The notes below the pieces were generated by a model. That model saw only the letters and a program-made list of their open reading frames with translations, was not told where the DNA came from and made no database searches. Shown here in pieces: positions 28,513-37,773 of a DNA stretch of 64,000 nt. Position 1 is the stretch's first letter; each line of letters starts with the position of its first letter. The position numbers and the translations under genes are program-made. The stretch comes from Nesterenkonia lacusekhoensis. Lineage in GTDB: Bacteria; Actinomycetota; Actinomycetes; Actinomycetales; Micrococcaceae. The DNA lies in the NCBI RefSeq assembly GCF_017876395.1, contig NZ_JAGINX010000001.1, positions 1,302,001-1,366,000 on the forward strand, read 5' to 3'.

Positions 28513-29280
28513 TCACCAATCCCAGCGCCCGAGCAGAATCTGTGCTCCGGCGATTCCCGCGGGGCCCGCGGTCGATGACCGCAGCACGCTGCGTCCCAGA
28601 CGAGCGGTCCGCGCCCCGGCCTGGGTGAGCTGGGCGATCTCAGCCTCGGAGATTCCGCCCTCCGGGCCCACCACCAGGTGCAGCTCCCGCAGCTCAGGGG
28701 CCTGAAGCTGGTCCAGCACAGAGGCCAGTGAGATCTCCTCGGCCTCGTGGAGGACCACGACGCCGACCCCCTGCTGCTCGGCGAGGCTGCGGAGGTACTG
28801 GGCCGTGGTGTGCAGCTCACGCACCTGCGGCACCGAGGTGCGGCGAGTCTGCTTGGCGGCAGTGGTCACCGTGCTGACCCACTCAGCATGCTTCTTGGCC
28901 TCACGACCGGCCTTCCACCGGGCCACCGACCGTTCCGCCTGCCACGGGATCACCGCGTCGACGCCGAGCTCCGTGGCCGATTCCACGGCTTGGAGGTCGC
29001 GCTTGTCCTTGGCCAGGCCTTGGACGAGCACCAGGGCCGGATGGTCCTGAGGCTCTTCGGAGACCTCCTGGACCTCGACGACCATCTCGCCGGCGCCGGC
29101 GTCGAGGATCACACCCGAGACCTTCAGGCGATGCGTGTCGGAGAGCAGCACCTGCTCCCCCGCCCCCAGCCGCATCACCGTGGCGGCATGGTGGCCCTCG
29201 GTCCCGTCCACAGTGATCTGGGAGCCGGGCGTCAGCCCGTCCAGACGTCCGGGGCTCAGATGGAACAGCGGAGCAGTCAC
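28513..29280 (-). CDS. rsmE: 16S rRNA (uracil-1498-N3)-methyltransferase
   Basis: 255 residues from GTG 29280. The open frame reaches 29391, but that would overlap dnaJ; GGAG 9 bases upstream supports this GTG. N-terminal PUA-like domain ('EGHHAATVMRLGAGEQVLL'), then a SPOUT knot methyltransferase ('LVVGPEGGISEAEI', 'LGRSVLRSSTAGPAGIAGAQ'). It is coupled to dnaJ as in many actinobacteria. Confidence 0.93.
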   Translation of the reverse strand: MTAPLFHLSPGRLDGLTPGSQITVDGTEGHHAATVMRLGAGEQVLLSDTHRLKVSGVILDAGAGEMVVEVQEVSEEPQDHPALVLVQGLAKDKRDLQAVESATELGVDAVIPWQAERSVARWKAGREAKKHAEWVSTVTTAAKQTRRTSVPQVRELHTTAQYLRSLAEQQGVGVVVLHEAEEISLASVLDQLQAPELRELHLVVGPEGGISEAEIAQLTQAGARTARLGRSVLRSSTAGPAGIAGAQILLGRWDW

Positions 29281-29314
29281 AGCAGGGGTCTCCTCATCGG
29301 GTGGGGTCTGGGAT

Positions 29315-30433
29315 CTAGAGTGCGTCCCAGCGTTCGCGCAGCTTGGCGAAGACGCCGCGGTGCTCAGTGGTGGACTCTCCGAGCTCCTCACCGCGGTCCT
29401 CGGCGAACTCGCGCAGCAGCTCCTTCTGCCGGTCGCTGAGCTTGGACGGGGTCTCCACCTTCAGATGCACCTTGATGGCACCCCGACCGGAGCCGCGCAG
29501 GTGTCCGATCCCGCGATCGCGCAGGGTCAGCACCTCACCGGACTGGGTGCCCGGCCTGACCTCGAGCTCTTCGGGCCCGTCGAAGGTCTCCAGAGTGACC
29601 GTGGTGCCCAGCGCCGCTGCGGTCATCGGGACCGACACGGTCGCGTGGAGGTCGTTGCCGCGTCGGGTGAAGACCTCGTGCGGACGGATGTCCACCTCGA
29701 TGAACAGGTCGCCGGAGGGCCCGCCGGCCATGCCGGCCTCCCCTTCGCCGCTGAGGTGGATGCGGTTGCCCTTGTCCACGCCCGCCGGGATCTTGATCTT
29801 CAGGCTGCGCCGCTCGCGCACCCGGCCCTGACCGTCGCACTCCTGGCAGGGGTCCTCGATGATGTTGCCGAAACCGCTGCAGCGGGCGCAGGTCTCGGTC
29901 TGGATGACCGTGCCGAGGATGGAGCGCATGGGCCGCTGCACCTGTCCCTGGCCGTGGCAGTCCGGGCAGGTGCTCGGCGTCGTGCCCTCGCGGGTGCAGC
30001 TGCCGTCGCAGACGGTGCAGGTGACCGCAGTCTCGAACTCGACCTCCTTGGTGGTGCCGAAGACGGCGTCCTCCAGGTCGATCTTGACCCGCAGCAGCGA
30101 GTCCTGACCGCGGCGGGTGCGGGAGGCGGGCCCGGAGGCTCCGCCGCCGAAGAATGTCTCGAAGATGTCGCTGAAGCCGCCGAAGCCTCCCCCTCCGCCG
30201 GGGAAGCCGCCTGCTGCGCGGCCGTTCTCGTCGCCGGTGGCGTCATAGTTGCGGCGCTTCTCCGGATCGGACAGGACCTCGTAGGCGCGGCCGAGCGTCT
30301 TGAACTGCTCAGCGGCGTCGTCGGAGGGGTTGACGTCCGGGTGGAGCTTGCGCGCCTTCTTCCGGTACGCCTTCTTGATGTCCTCGGTCGACGCGTCACG
30401 GCTGACGCCGAGTGCCTCGTAGTAGTCAGTCAA
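29315..30433 (-). CDS. dnaJ: Molecular chaperone DnaJ
   Basis: 372 residues. J domain with HPD ('[12 protein letters not shown]'), Gly/Phe-rich linker ('[26 protein letters not shown]'), four-cysteine-pair zinc region, and two C-terminal client-binding domains. The first zinc repeat reads 'CTVCDGSC', the actinobacterial DnaJ2 form rather than CxxCxGxG. It starts with TTG at 30433, with AAGGG 6 bases upstream. It lies directly behind hrcA, so it belongs to the CIRCE-controlled heat-shock group. Confidence 0.96.
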   Translation of the reverse strand: MTDYYEALGVSRDASTEDIKKAYRKKARKLHPDVNPSDDAAEQFKTLGRAYEVLSDPEKRRNYDATGDENGRAAGGFPGGGGGFGGFSDIFETFFGGGASGPASRTRRGQDSLLRVKIDLEDAVFGTTKEVEFETAVTCTVCDGSCTREGTTPSTCPDCHGQGQVQRPMRSILGTVIQTETCARCSGFGNIIEDPCQECDGQGRVRERRSLKIKIPAGVDKGNRIHLSGEGEAGMAGGPSGDLFIEVDIRPHEVFTRRGNDLHATVSVPMTAAALGTTVTLETFDGPEELEVRPGTQSGEVLTLRDRGIGHLRGSGRGAIKVHLKVETPSKLSDRQKELLREFAEDRGEELGESTTEHRGVFAKLRERWDAL

Positions 30434-30484
30434 TGCTTGCCCTTCGATCTGCTAGGTCAGTAGGTGCGGTTGCGTCAGGTGCTG

Positions 30485-31507
30485 TCATCCGTCGGAGAGG
30501 ATCCTGGAGAGGTATCGCGCCATCGCTCGGACCGCGGACATCGTGGACCCGTAGTCCATCCGCGTGGGTCCGACCACGCCGAGCTTGGCCCCGTCTCCGG
30601 CCTCAGGTCCATACTCGGCGGCGACGACGGCGGCCTCGGCCAGCGAGTCGTGGCTGGTCTCCCGGCCGATCCGCACAGAGAGTCCGCGCGGGTCCTCCTG
30701 CATCTCGGTCAGCAGACGCAGCAGGACGACCTGCTCTTCCAGGGCTTCGAGGATGGGTCCGATGGAGGGCCCGAAGTCACGGTCCGACTTCGCGAGGTTA
30801 GCAGTGCCGGCCATGATGATGCGATCCACGCGACCGGCCTCCAACACGGCCTCCACAGAGTTCGCGATCACTGCCATGGCTGGCTGCAGACTCGGCTCCA
30901 CCTGGGCGATCAGGTGGTCCAGGGGCAGCGGGGTGGCCGAGGCCGAACGGTTGTAGAGCTCCTCGGCCAGACGCTGTCCGATCCGATGGAGGCTCTCCTC
31001 ATCCAGTCCGTCGGAGAGGGTCACCATCCGCTGCTCCACCTTGCCGGAGGAGAGGATGACCACCGCCAGCGCCTTCTGAGGGGTCATGGAGACCACTTCG
31101 ATATGACGGATCTTGGCCTGGCTGTGCTGCGGGTGCTGCAGCACAGCCACCTGGTTGGTCAGCATGGCCAGCAGCCGGACCGTCTGATCCAGCATGGCGT
31201 CGTGGTCGTCGGCCGCCTCGAGCAGCGTGTCCATGGCACGGCGCTCTGCGCTGGAGAGCGGCCTGACTGCGGTGATCTTGTCCACGAAGGTGCGGTATCC
31301 GCGGTCGGTGGGGATCCGCCCGGCGGAGGTGTGCGGGGCGACGATCAGCCCCTCATCCTCCAGGAACGCCATATCGTTGCGGATCGTGGCCGGCGAGACC
31401 TCCAGGTTGTGGCGGTCCACCAGCGCCTTGGAACCCACAGGTTCGCGGGTGTGCACGTAGTCCTCCACGATGGCCCGCAGGACCTGCAGGCGACGGGTCT
31501 CCGACAT
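30485..31507 (-). CDS. hrcA: Heat-inducible transcription repressor HrcA
   Basis: 340 residues from ATG 31507, which has GGGGAGG at ideal distance; a GTG at 31516 is too close to that site. N-terminal winged helix ('RRLQVLRAIVEDYVHTREPVGSKALVDRHNLEVSPATIRNDMAFLEDEGLI'), a GAF-like middle domain, and the C-terminal 'GVVGPTRMDYGSTMSAVRAMARYLS'. It binds CIRCE and represses itself and dnaJ. A CIRCE copy is directly upstream. Confidence 0.97.
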   Translation of the reverse strand: MSETRRLQVLRAIVEDYVHTREPVGSKALVDRHNLEVSPATIRNDMAFLEDEGLIVAPHTSAGRIPTDRGYRTFVDKITAVRPLSSAERRAMDTLLEAADDHDAMLDQTVRLLAMLTNQVAVLQHPQHSQAKIRHIEVVSMTPQKALAVVILSSGKVEQRMVTLSDGLDEESLHRIGQRLAEELYNRSASATPLPLDHLIAQVEPSLQPAMAVIANSVEAVLEAGRVDRIIMAGTANLAKSDRDFGPSIGPILEALEEQVVLLRLLTEMQEDPRGLSVRIGRETSHDSLAEAAVVAAEYGPEAGDGAKLGVVGPTRMDYGSTMSAVRAMARYLSRILSDG

Positions 31508-31537
31508 CTTCTTCACGCCTCCCCGGGGGCAGGTCGG

Positions 31538-31564
31538 TTAGCACTCTGAATGATCAAGTGCTAA
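31538..31564. promoter_or_regulatory. CIRCE operator
   Basis: TTAGCACTC-N9-AAGTGCTAA, one mismatch from the consensus TTAGCACTC-N9-GAGTGCTAA. It sits 31 bp before hrcA and overlaps the expected start site of a TAGAAT promoter box at 31564-31569 (minus strand), the standard arrangement for HrcA autorepression. Confidence 0.93.
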
Positions 31565-31626
31565 TTCTACAGCTGTCGCCTCCGATCCGCGGCATGCGGC
31601 ACCGCCGGTGGTAGGCTCCCACAGCT

Positions 31627-32493
31627 ATGAGCTTCCCCACCGATTGGTCATCCTGGGGCCCCGCAGACATGGGCGCACGACGCCGGGCCCAGCACCGCGA
31701 AGTGCCCACTCTGCCCGCCGACCGCGGCACCGTCGTCGAAGAGACCGCCAGCGGATGGGTCGGCGCGATCGTCGGCGTCGAGGCTGCAGGCGGCGTCCAT
31801 GTGGTGGTCCTGGAGGACCGGCGCGGCGCCACCCGCGCCTTCCCCCTGGGCCACGGATTCCTGCACGAAGGCTCACCGGTGGAGCTGACCGCGCCGGCCT
31901 CTACGACGGCTCAGCCGAAGAAGCCTGCGCGCACCGCCTCAGGCTCCGTGGCCGTGGAGAACGCGCCAGCCCGCGTGGCCCGCGCCTCCCGGATCTGGGT
32001 GGAGGGCACCCACGACGCCGAGCTGGTCGAGAAGGTCTGGGGCGAGGACCTGCGCCTGGAGGGGATCGTGGTGGAGCCGCTGCACGGCGCAGACGACCTC
32101 GTCGGGGCGATCCGGGAGTTCCGGCCCGGCCCGGAGCGGCGAGTCGGCGTTCTGCTGGACCATCTGGTCAAGGGATCCAAAGAGTCGAGGATCGCCGCAG
32201 AGGCCATGGCGATGCCGGGCGCCTCCGGCAATGTGCTGGTGCTCGGCCACCCCTATGTCGATGTCTGGCAGGCGGTGAAGCCTCAGCTGCTGGGCCTGCA
32301 GCGCTGGCCTGACATCCCCCGCTCCGTGGACATCAAGGTAGGCACCCTCAAGGCTCTGGGATGGCCCCATGCCGGCCAGCGCGACATCGCCCAGGGGTGG
32401 AAGCGGATCCTCTCCACCGTCACCAGCTATACGGACTTGGAGCCCTCGCTGCTGGGACGGGTCGAGGAGCTCATCGACTTCGTGACCCAGTAG
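31627..32493 (+). CDS. DUF3097 family protein
   Basis: 288 residues with the conserved actinobacterial DUF3097 features: N-terminal basic region 'RRRAQHREVPTLPADRGTVVEE', central 'IWVEGTHDAELVEKVWGEDLRLEGIVVEPL' (Toprim-like look) and 'VLGHPYVDVWQAVKPQLLGLQRWPDIP'. Function unknown. It is divergent from hrcA, a conserved neighbourhood. A TAGGCT box ends 9 bases before the ATG. Confidence 0.88.
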   Translation: MSFPTDWSSWGPADMGARRRAQHREVPTLPADRGTVVEETASGWVGAIVGVEAAGGVHVVVLEDRRGATRAFPLGHGFLHEGSPVELTAPASTTAQPKKPARTASGSVAVENAPARVARASRIWVEGTHDAELVEKVWGEDLRLEGIVVEPLHGADDLVGAIREFRPGPERRVGVLLDHLVKGSKESRIAAEAMAMPGASGNVLVLGHPYVDVWQAVKPQLLGLQRWPDIPRSVDIKVGTLKALGWPHAGQRDIAQGWKRILSTVTSYTDLEPSLLGRVEELIDFVTQ

Positions 32494-32529
32494 TTCGCGT
32501 GTCTCTGGCCGGGTCCGCACCTCAACGGA

Positions 32530-32535
32530 TAAAAT
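32530..32535 (+). promoter_or_regulatory. -10 box for the DUF4870 gene
   Basis: TAAAAT ends exactly 7 bases before ATG 32543. It is the best -10 match of the leaderless set in this window. Confidence 0.65.
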
Positions 32536-32542
32536 CTCTGCC

Positions 32543-32914
32543 ATGGCACACCTGGAAGGATCACCGGCAGCAGCCCAGCCGTTGACGCCGAGCGAAGACC
32601 GCCGCTGGGCCACTCTGGCTCACTTCGGCGGAGTCATGGGCTGCATCCCTTCCCTGGCCATCTACCTGGTCTTCCGGGACCGTGGTCCCTTCACCGCCCA
32701 GGAGTCGAAAGAGGCGCTGAACTACACCCTGCCGCTGACGGTGGTCATGCTGGCCTGCTACCTGCTGGCTCTGCTGCCGGCCATCGGGTGGATCTTCGGC
32801 ATCGCAGCGGTCTTCCTCTGGGTGGTCATGACGCTCTCCGGGCTGGTCGCCGGCATCGAGTGCAATAAGGGGCGCCCGTACCGCTATTGGATGAACCTGC
32901 GCCTGATCCACTGA
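32543..32914 (+). CDS. DUF4870 membrane protein
   Basis: 123 residues. Opening 'TPSEDRRWATLAHFGGV', then three hydrophobic helices, the motif 'FTAQESKEALNYTLPL' and 'AGIECNKGRPYRYWMNLRLI', all typical of DUF4870 (related to Tic20). Function unknown. It converges on hemW. Confidence 0.9.
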   Translation: MAHLEGSPAAAQPLTPSEDRRWATLAHFGGVMGCIPSLAIYLVFRDRGPFTAQESKEALNYTLPLTVVMLACYLLALLPAIGWIFGIAAVFLWVVMTLSGLVAGIECNKGRPYRYWMNLRLIH

Positions 32915-32929
32915 TCGGGACGGCTCAGC

Positions 32930-34219
32930 TCAGGGCGCGAGCCGACGAGTGACCGCGTCGGCGAGCAGGCGGCCTTTCAGCGTCAGCACGGCGCGCCCCT
33001 CCGGGTGAGCCTCAGTGGGGACGGCCGCTTCCTCCTCGATCAGGCCGTCGCTGACCAGCCGGCCCAGCTCCGCTGCGCTGATCCTCTCGCCGTCGATCTC
33101 TGCCAACTCCTCCAACGCGTTGTAGTCGGCGATGTCCAGGCCCTCCCGGATGCGCAGACGCAGCATCAGATGTTCCAGGACCTTGGCCTCGGCGTCGAGG
33201 ATCTCCCGGCCGTGGCCCGGCGTGGTCCCTGCGTGCAGACGTTGGGCATAGGCGGCGGGGTGTTTGGCGTTCCACCAGCGCATCCCGGCCATATGTGAAT
33301 GAGCACCAGGACCGGCGCCCCACCAGTCTGCATCCCTCCAGTAGTTCAGGTTGTGATCGGAGCGGGTCTGCTCCGAGGTGGAGTAGTTCGAGACCTCATA
33401 CCACCGGTAGCCGGCCGCTGTGAGCACCTCATCGGTGAGCAGGTACTTATCGGCCTGATCGTCAGGATCGATGTCCGGCAGCGTGCCGCGGCGGATCTGG
33501 GCGGCCATGGCCGTGCCCTCCTCCACGATCAGCGAGTAGGCCGAGACGTGGTCCGGGCCCATCGCCACGACTTCCTCCAGGCTGCGCCGCCAGTCCTGAA
33601 GGCTCTCCCCCGGTGTCCCGTGGATCAGATCCAGACTGACCTCAAGGCCGACAGCTCGGGCCGCCTCCACCGCACGGGGAACGTTGCGCGGGTCGTGGGT
33701 GCGGTCCAAGGTGGCGAGCACCTCCGGCACCGCTGACTGCATACCCAGACTGATCCGGGTGAAGCCGGCCTGAGCCAACACCCGGGCGGACTCTGGGGTC
33801 ACGGTGTCGGGATTGGCCTCGGTGGTGATCTCAGCGCCCTCGACGAAGCCGAAGAGCTCCCGTGCCCGGCCCAGGATGCGGGAGAGATCCTCGGCGGGCA
33901 GCAGCGTGGGCGTCCCGCCTCCGAAGAACACAGTCGACAGCGGCCGCTCCGGCGCGCCCGAGCGGTCCAGGACCCCACGAGCGAAATCCAGCTCGCTGAT
34001 GAGCGTATCCGGATAGGACTGCCGGGAGGCGCCCGGCCCCAGGTCTTCAGAGGTGTAGGTGTTGAAGTCGCAGTAGCCGCAGCGCACCGAGCAGAACGGA
34101 ATGTGGACGTAGAGTCCGAAGGGATTCTGGGCTCGGCCCGGCAGAGCGCCCAGGACCTCCTGCGGGAAGGACCCGTCGGCTGGCAGCGGATCCCCCAGCG
34201 GAAGAGCTGAAGGGCTCAC
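32930..34219 (-). CDS. hemW: Radical SAM haem chaperone HemW
   Basis: 429 residues. Radical SAM cluster motif 'CSVRCGYCDF' (CxxxCxxC plus the fourth-position Cys variant typical of HemW/HemN), 'FFGGGTPTLLP', 'EANPDT', and the HemW C-terminal region. It lacks the HemN-specific N-terminal trip wire, so it is more likely a haem chaperone than a coproporphyrinogen dehydrogenase. GTG start 1 bp after the lepA stop. Confidence 0.93.
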   Translation of the reverse strand: MSPSALPLGDPLPADGSFPQEVLGALPGRAQNPFGLYVHIPFCSVRCGYCDFNTYTSEDLGPGASRQSYPDTLISELDFARGVLDRSGAPERPLSTVFFGGGTPTLLPAEDLSRILGRARELFGFVEGAEITTEANPDTVTPESARVLAQAGFTRISLGMQSAVPEVLATLDRTHDPRNVPRAVEAARAVGLEVSLDLIHGTPGESLQDWRRSLEEVVAMGPDHVSAYSLIVEEGTAMAAQIRRGTLPDIDPDDQADKYLLTDEVLTAAGYRWYEVSNYSTSEQTRSDHNLNYWRDADWWGAGPGAHSHMAGMRWWNAKHPAAYAQRLHAGTTPGHGREILDAEAKVLEHLMLRLRIREGLDIADYNALEELAEIDGERISAAELGRLVSDGLIEEEAAVPTEAHPEGRAVLTLKGRLLADAVTRRLAP

Positions 34220-34220
34220 G

Positions 34221-36083
34221 CTACTTCTTCGCCGCCTTCTCCTTGCCGGACTCCTCGTCAGAGGAGAGTGCGGCGATGAAGGCCTCCTGTGGGATCTCCA
34301 CAGTGCCGACCATCTTCATGCGCTTCTTGCCCTCCTTCTGCTTCTCCAGCAGCTTGCGCTTACGGCTGATGTCGCCGCCGTAGCACTTCGAGAGGACGTC
34401 CTTACGGATGGCGCGGATGTTCTCACGAGCGATGATGCGGGATCCGATGGCGGCCTGGATAGGGACCTCATACTGCTGACGAGGAATGAGCTCCTTGAGC
34501 CGCGAGGCCATCTTCACGCCGTAGGAATAGGCGTGGTCGCGGTGGGTGATCGCCGAGAAGGCGTCGACCTTGTCGCCCTGCAGCAAGATGTCCACCTTGA
34601 CCAGGTCCGCGACCTGGTCGCCGGCGCTCTGCCAGTTGAAGGAGGCGTATCCCTTGGTGCGGGACTTCAGCAGATCGAAGAAGTCGAAGACGATCTCGGC
34701 CAGCGGCATCTTGTACCGGATCTCCACGCGCTCCTCGGACAGGTAGTCCATCCCGGACATCGAGCCGCGGCGGGACTGACACAGCTCCATGACCGCCCCG
34801 ATGAACTCCGCCGGAACGATGATGGTGGAATCCACCACCGGCTCGCGGATCTCGTTGACCTTGCCGTCGGGGAACTCAGACGGGTTGGTGACCCGGTGCA
34901 GCTCCCCGCCTTCGTCCACCACGTCGTAGATGACGTTAGGCGCCGTGGAGATCAGGTCCAGGTTGTATTCGGCCTCGAGGCGCTGCCGGGTGATCTCCAG
35001 GTGCAGCAGACCCAGGAAGCCCACACGGAAGCCGAAGCCCAGCGCGGCCGAGACTTCGGGCTCGAAGTTCAGGGCGGCGTCGTTGAGCTGAAGCTTCTCC
35101 AGCGCCTCGCGCAGTACGGGGAAGTCGGAGCCGTCGATCGGGAAGAGCCCGGAATACACCATGGGCAGCGGTTCCTGATAGCCGGTGATGATGTCATCCG
35201 CCGGCTGGTTGGCTGAGGTGACGGTGTCACCGACCTTGGACTGCCGGACGTCCTTCACCCCGGTGATCAGGTAGCCGACCTCGCCCACGCCGAGCCCCTC
35301 GGAGGGCTCCGGCTCAGGCTGGGAGACCCCGATCTCCAGCAGCTCGTGCGTGGCGCCGGTGGACATCATCTTAATCTTCTCGCGGTGGGAGAGCTGGCCG
35401 TCGACCACCCGGACGAAGGTGACCACACCGCGGTAGGTGTCGTAGACGGAGTCGAAGATCATCGCGCGGGCCGGAGCCTCGGCGTCGCCCACCGGTGCCG
35501 GGACATCCTCGACGAGCTTGTCCAGCAGATCCTCCACACCCTCACCGGTCTTGCCGGAGACGCGCAGGACATCTTCGGGTTCGCATCCGATCAGGTGGGC
35601 CAGCTCCTCGGAGTATTTGTCCGGCATGGCCGCGGGCAGATCGATCTTGTTGAGCACCGGGATGATGGCCAGCTCGTGCTCCATGGCCAGGTACAGGTTG
35701 GCCAGGGTCTGGGCCTCGATCCCTTGGGCCGCGTCCACCAGGAGGACGGCGCCCTCACAGGCGGCCAGGGAGCGTGAGACCTCATAGGAGAAGTCCACGT
35801 GACCGGGGGTGTCGATCATGTGGAAGGCGTAGGTCTCGTCCTGGTACTCCCAGGGCATGCGCACGGCCTGGGACTTGATGGTGATGCCGCGGTCGCGTTC
35901 GATGTCCATGCGGTCCAGGTACTGGGCCTTCATGTCCCGGGGCTGGACCACACCGGTGAGCTGGAGCATCCGATCCGCGAGGGTGGATTTCCCGTGGTCG
36001 ATGTGCGCAATGATGCAGAAGTTGCGGATGACGCTGGGATCCGTCGCGGCGGGCACCCGTGGAGTGCGGGCCTTCGGTGACAC
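34221..36083 (-). CDS. lepA: Elongation factor 4 (LepA)
   Basis: 620 residues from GTG 36083, with AAGGA 10 bases upstream; a TTG at 36113 lies inside the rpsT terminator and is rejected. GTPase motifs '[15 protein letters not shown]', '[12 protein letters not shown]' and 'NKIDLP'. The LepA-specific C-terminal domain is present ('[48 protein letters not shown]'). A short acidic tail ([12 protein letters not shown]) follows. Confidence 0.97.
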   Translation of the reverse strand: MSPKARTPRVPAATDPSVIRNFCIIAHIDHGKSTLADRMLQLTGVVQPRDMKAQYLDRMDIERDRGITIKSQAVRMPWEYQDETYAFHMIDTPGHVDFSYEVSRSLAACEGAVLLVDAAQGIEAQTLANLYLAMEHELAIIPVLNKIDLPAAMPDKYSEELAHLIGCEPEDVLRVSGKTGEGVEDLLDKLVEDVPAPVGDAEAPARAMIFDSVYDTYRGVVTFVRVVDGQLSHREKIKMMSTGATHELLEIGVSQPEPEPSEGLGVGEVGYLITGVKDVRQSKVGDTVTSANQPADDIITGYQEPLPMVYSGLFPIDGSDFPVLREALEKLQLNDAALNFEPEVSAALGFGFRVGFLGLLHLEITRQRLEAEYNLDLISTAPNVIYDVVDEGGELHRVTNPSEFPDGKVNEIREPVVDSTIIVPAEFIGAVMELCQSRRGSMSGMDYLSEERVEIRYKMPLAEIVFDFFDLLKSRTKGYASFNWQSAGDQVADLVKVDILLQGDKVDAFSAITHRDHAYSYGVKMASRLKELIPRQQYEVPIQAAIGSRIIARENIRAIRKDVLSKCYGGDISRKRKLLEKQKEGKKRMKMVGTVEIPQEAFIAALSSDEESGKEKAAKK

Positions 36084-36114
36084 GTGTAGGACGTCCTTCT
36101 CTCTCGGTAGCAAA

Positions 36115-36150
36115 GAGGGCGGCAGCAGACCTCAGTCTACTGCCGCCCTC
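36115..36150 (-). terminator. rpsT terminator
   Basis: An 11-bp perfect stem (GAGGGCGGCAG and its complement) with a 14-nt loop, followed on the minus strand by TTT. It lies 28 bp after the rpsT stop and 31 bp before lepA. Confidence 0.85.
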
Positions 36151-36177
36151 AGGTCGTGCTGCTGGTCTGGGTGACGA

Positions 36178-36438
36178 TCAGAGAGCGTTGACCTTGGCTG
36201 CCAGACCGGACTTCCGGTTGGCGGCGTTGTTCTTGTGGATGACGCCCTTGGAGGCTGCCTTGTCCAGCTTGCGGGCCGCCTCACGCTGAGCGGCCTGCGC
36301 GGCGTCCTTGTCACCGGCGGTGATCGCCTTGCGGACCTTCTTGATGGAGGTGCGCAGCTCGGACTTCACGGCCTGGTTGCGCTGGCGAGCCTTCTCGTTG
36401 GTGAGGATGCGCTTCTTCTGAGACTTGATGTTTGCCAC
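36178..36438 (-). CDS. rpsT: 30S ribosomal protein S20
   Basis: 86 residues. The basic helical S20 sequence is unmistakable ('[30 protein letters not shown]', '[23 protein letters not shown]'). It stands alone with its own promoter, long 5' leader and terminator. Confidence 0.98.
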   Translation of the reverse strand: MANIKSQKKRILTNEKARQRNQAVKSELRTSIKKVRKAITAGDKDAAQAAQREAARKLDKAASKGVIHKNNAANRKSGLAAKVNAL

Positions 36439-36477
36439 GTGTGCTCGATTCCTTACGGATCAGGTGTTTTCGGACGA

Positions 36478-36596
36478 GCACTGACGACGACGGCGGAAGA
36501 TTTCAGCGGCGTGGGGCGCCGTGGCGATTCACCCCGACCTCTGTCGGGCAGAGGGACCCATCGGTCGGAGCGCTTGATCGCCGTCGTAGTCAGTGC
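36478..36596 (-). promoter_or_regulatory. Structured 5' leader of rpsT
   Basis: 36478-36495 and 36579-36596 pair over 18 bp with one mismatch. The enclosed 83 nt holds further hairpins: CGGCG/CGCCG at about 36507-36521, CCCGAC-CTCT-GTCGGG at 36533-36548, and GACC/GGTC at 36555-36566. A TAAGAT box at 36640-36645 would start transcription near 36633, placing the whole element in an mRNA leader of about 195 nt. This is a candidate autoregulatory ribosomal-protein leader. Confidence 0.55.
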
Positions 36597-36666
36597 CGAC
36601 TCCGCGGACAGCCCGCAGAGCCGTAGACACTGAGAGTAAATCTTAGCAGAGAAACCCGTCAGATCC

Positions 36667-37722
36667 TCAGCGTCCCGCGGCGGCGGCCACGATGCCGATC
36701 GCCTTCTCCACCGCGTACTCTGGGGTGCGCGAGGCGCCTTTGGCCTCAGCGTCGGCCTGGGCGACGGCTTCGATGGCCTCCGCGGCCCGGTGCGACTGCC
36801 ATCGGCGGGCCGTCTCCTGGGCCTGGCGCAGCTGCCAGGGCGGCGCGCCGAGGGCCGAAGCCAGCCGGTCCGCGCTGCCGCGGTGGTCCACCAGAGCTGC
36901 GATATGACGCCCCTTGCCGGCCAAGGCTGCGGTGACGGCGATGGGTGAGACCCCAGTGGCCACAGCGTGGCGGTACAGACGTGTGGCGGCCTCTCCCCTG
37001 CCTTCGAAGGCGGCGTCGGCCACTTTGAAGGCTGTGGCCTCGACTCGGCCGCCGTGATAGCGGTCGACATCATCCTCCGTGACCTCGCCGGGGATGTCAC
37101 GCAGCAGCTGCTGGCAGGCTCCGCCGAGGTCGGAGAGCGAGGTGCCGGCGGCCTGGACCAGGGCACGGGCGGCGTCGGGCTGGATGGAACGGTCCGCGGC
37201 GCGGAACTCGCGGCGGACGAAGTCGAGCTTATCGGTGTCGCTCTTGGCGGCGGAGCAGTCCACCACCACGGCCTTCTTGGCCAGCACGTCGAGCAGCTTC
37301 TTGCCGCGGTTGCCCCCGGAGTGGCGGAAGATGATGGTCACGTCGTCACCGCCCTCCTCCAGGAAGGCCAGAGCCTCGGCCAGGAAGGTGTCATTCATCT
37401 GCGCCAGATCCTCGGCGAGGATCAGGCGGGCCTCGCCGAACAGCGAGGGCGAGGCCAGTGTGGCCAGCTCCCCGACGGCGGCATTGGCGACGTCGAGCCG
37501 CGTGTACTCGAGGTCCGGCTGCTCGGCACGCAGCTGAGCTTTGATCCGGTCTGTGGCACGGGTGGCCACGTAGTCCTCGGGGCCTTTGAGCAGGACCAGC
37601 GGAGAGGCCTCCACTGCGCGGAAGTCCACTCCCGCAGACTGTTGGGCGCCCCGACCGCCGGAGGCCCTGCCCCCGCGCGCCGAACCGCCGCGTCCTGATC
37701 CTCTGCCTCGCTGTGCTGCCAC
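36667..37722 (-). CDS. holA: DNA polymerase III delta subunit
   Basis: 351 residues. The first 30 are a Gly/Arg/Ser-rich tail ('GRGSGRGGSARGGRASGGRG'), then the AAA+ clamp-loader fold ('PLVLLKGPEDYVATRATDRIK', 'LASPSLFGEARLILAEDLAQM', 'RHSGGNRGKKLLDVL') and the helical collar. It opens the sliding clamp. GTG start at 37722, 6 bases after TAGGAT. Confidence 0.93.
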   Translation of the reverse strand: MAAQRGRGSGRGGSARGGRASGGRGAQQSAGVDFRAVEASPLVLLKGPEDYVATRATDRIKAQLRAEQPDLEYTRLDVANAAVGELATLASPSLFGEARLILAEDLAQMNDTFLAEALAFLEEGGDDVTIIFRHSGGNRGKKLLDVLAKKAVVVDCSAAKSDTDKLDFVRREFRAADRSIQPDAARALVQAAGTSLSDLGGACQQLLRDIPGEVTEDDVDRYHGGRVEATAFKVADAAFEGRGEAATRLYRHAVATGVSPIAVTAALAGKGRHIAALVDHRGSADRLASALGAPPWQLRQAQETARRWQSHRAAEAIEAVAQADAEAKGASRTPEYAVEKAIGIVAAAAGR

Positions 37723-37728
37723 GGGTCG

Positions 37729-37734
37729 ATCCTA
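37729..37734 (-). promoter_or_regulatory. -10 box for holA
   Basis: TAGGAT on the minus strand, 6 bases before GTG 37722; leaderless. Confidence 0.5.
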
Positions 37735-37773
37735 TCGCTGGTCACAGACATGAGCAGATCCTCGCCTCGACCG

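Noticed and set aside
32930-34219. Annotation of the radical SAM gene as coproporphyrinogen dehydrogenase (hemN)
   Set aside because: The N-terminal region needed for HemN activity is absent, and the length and neighbourhood fit HemW.
36084-36113. TTG at 36113 as the lepA start
   Set aside because: It falls directly beside the rpsT terminator stem and has no ribosome-binding site; GTG 36083 has AAGGA upstream.
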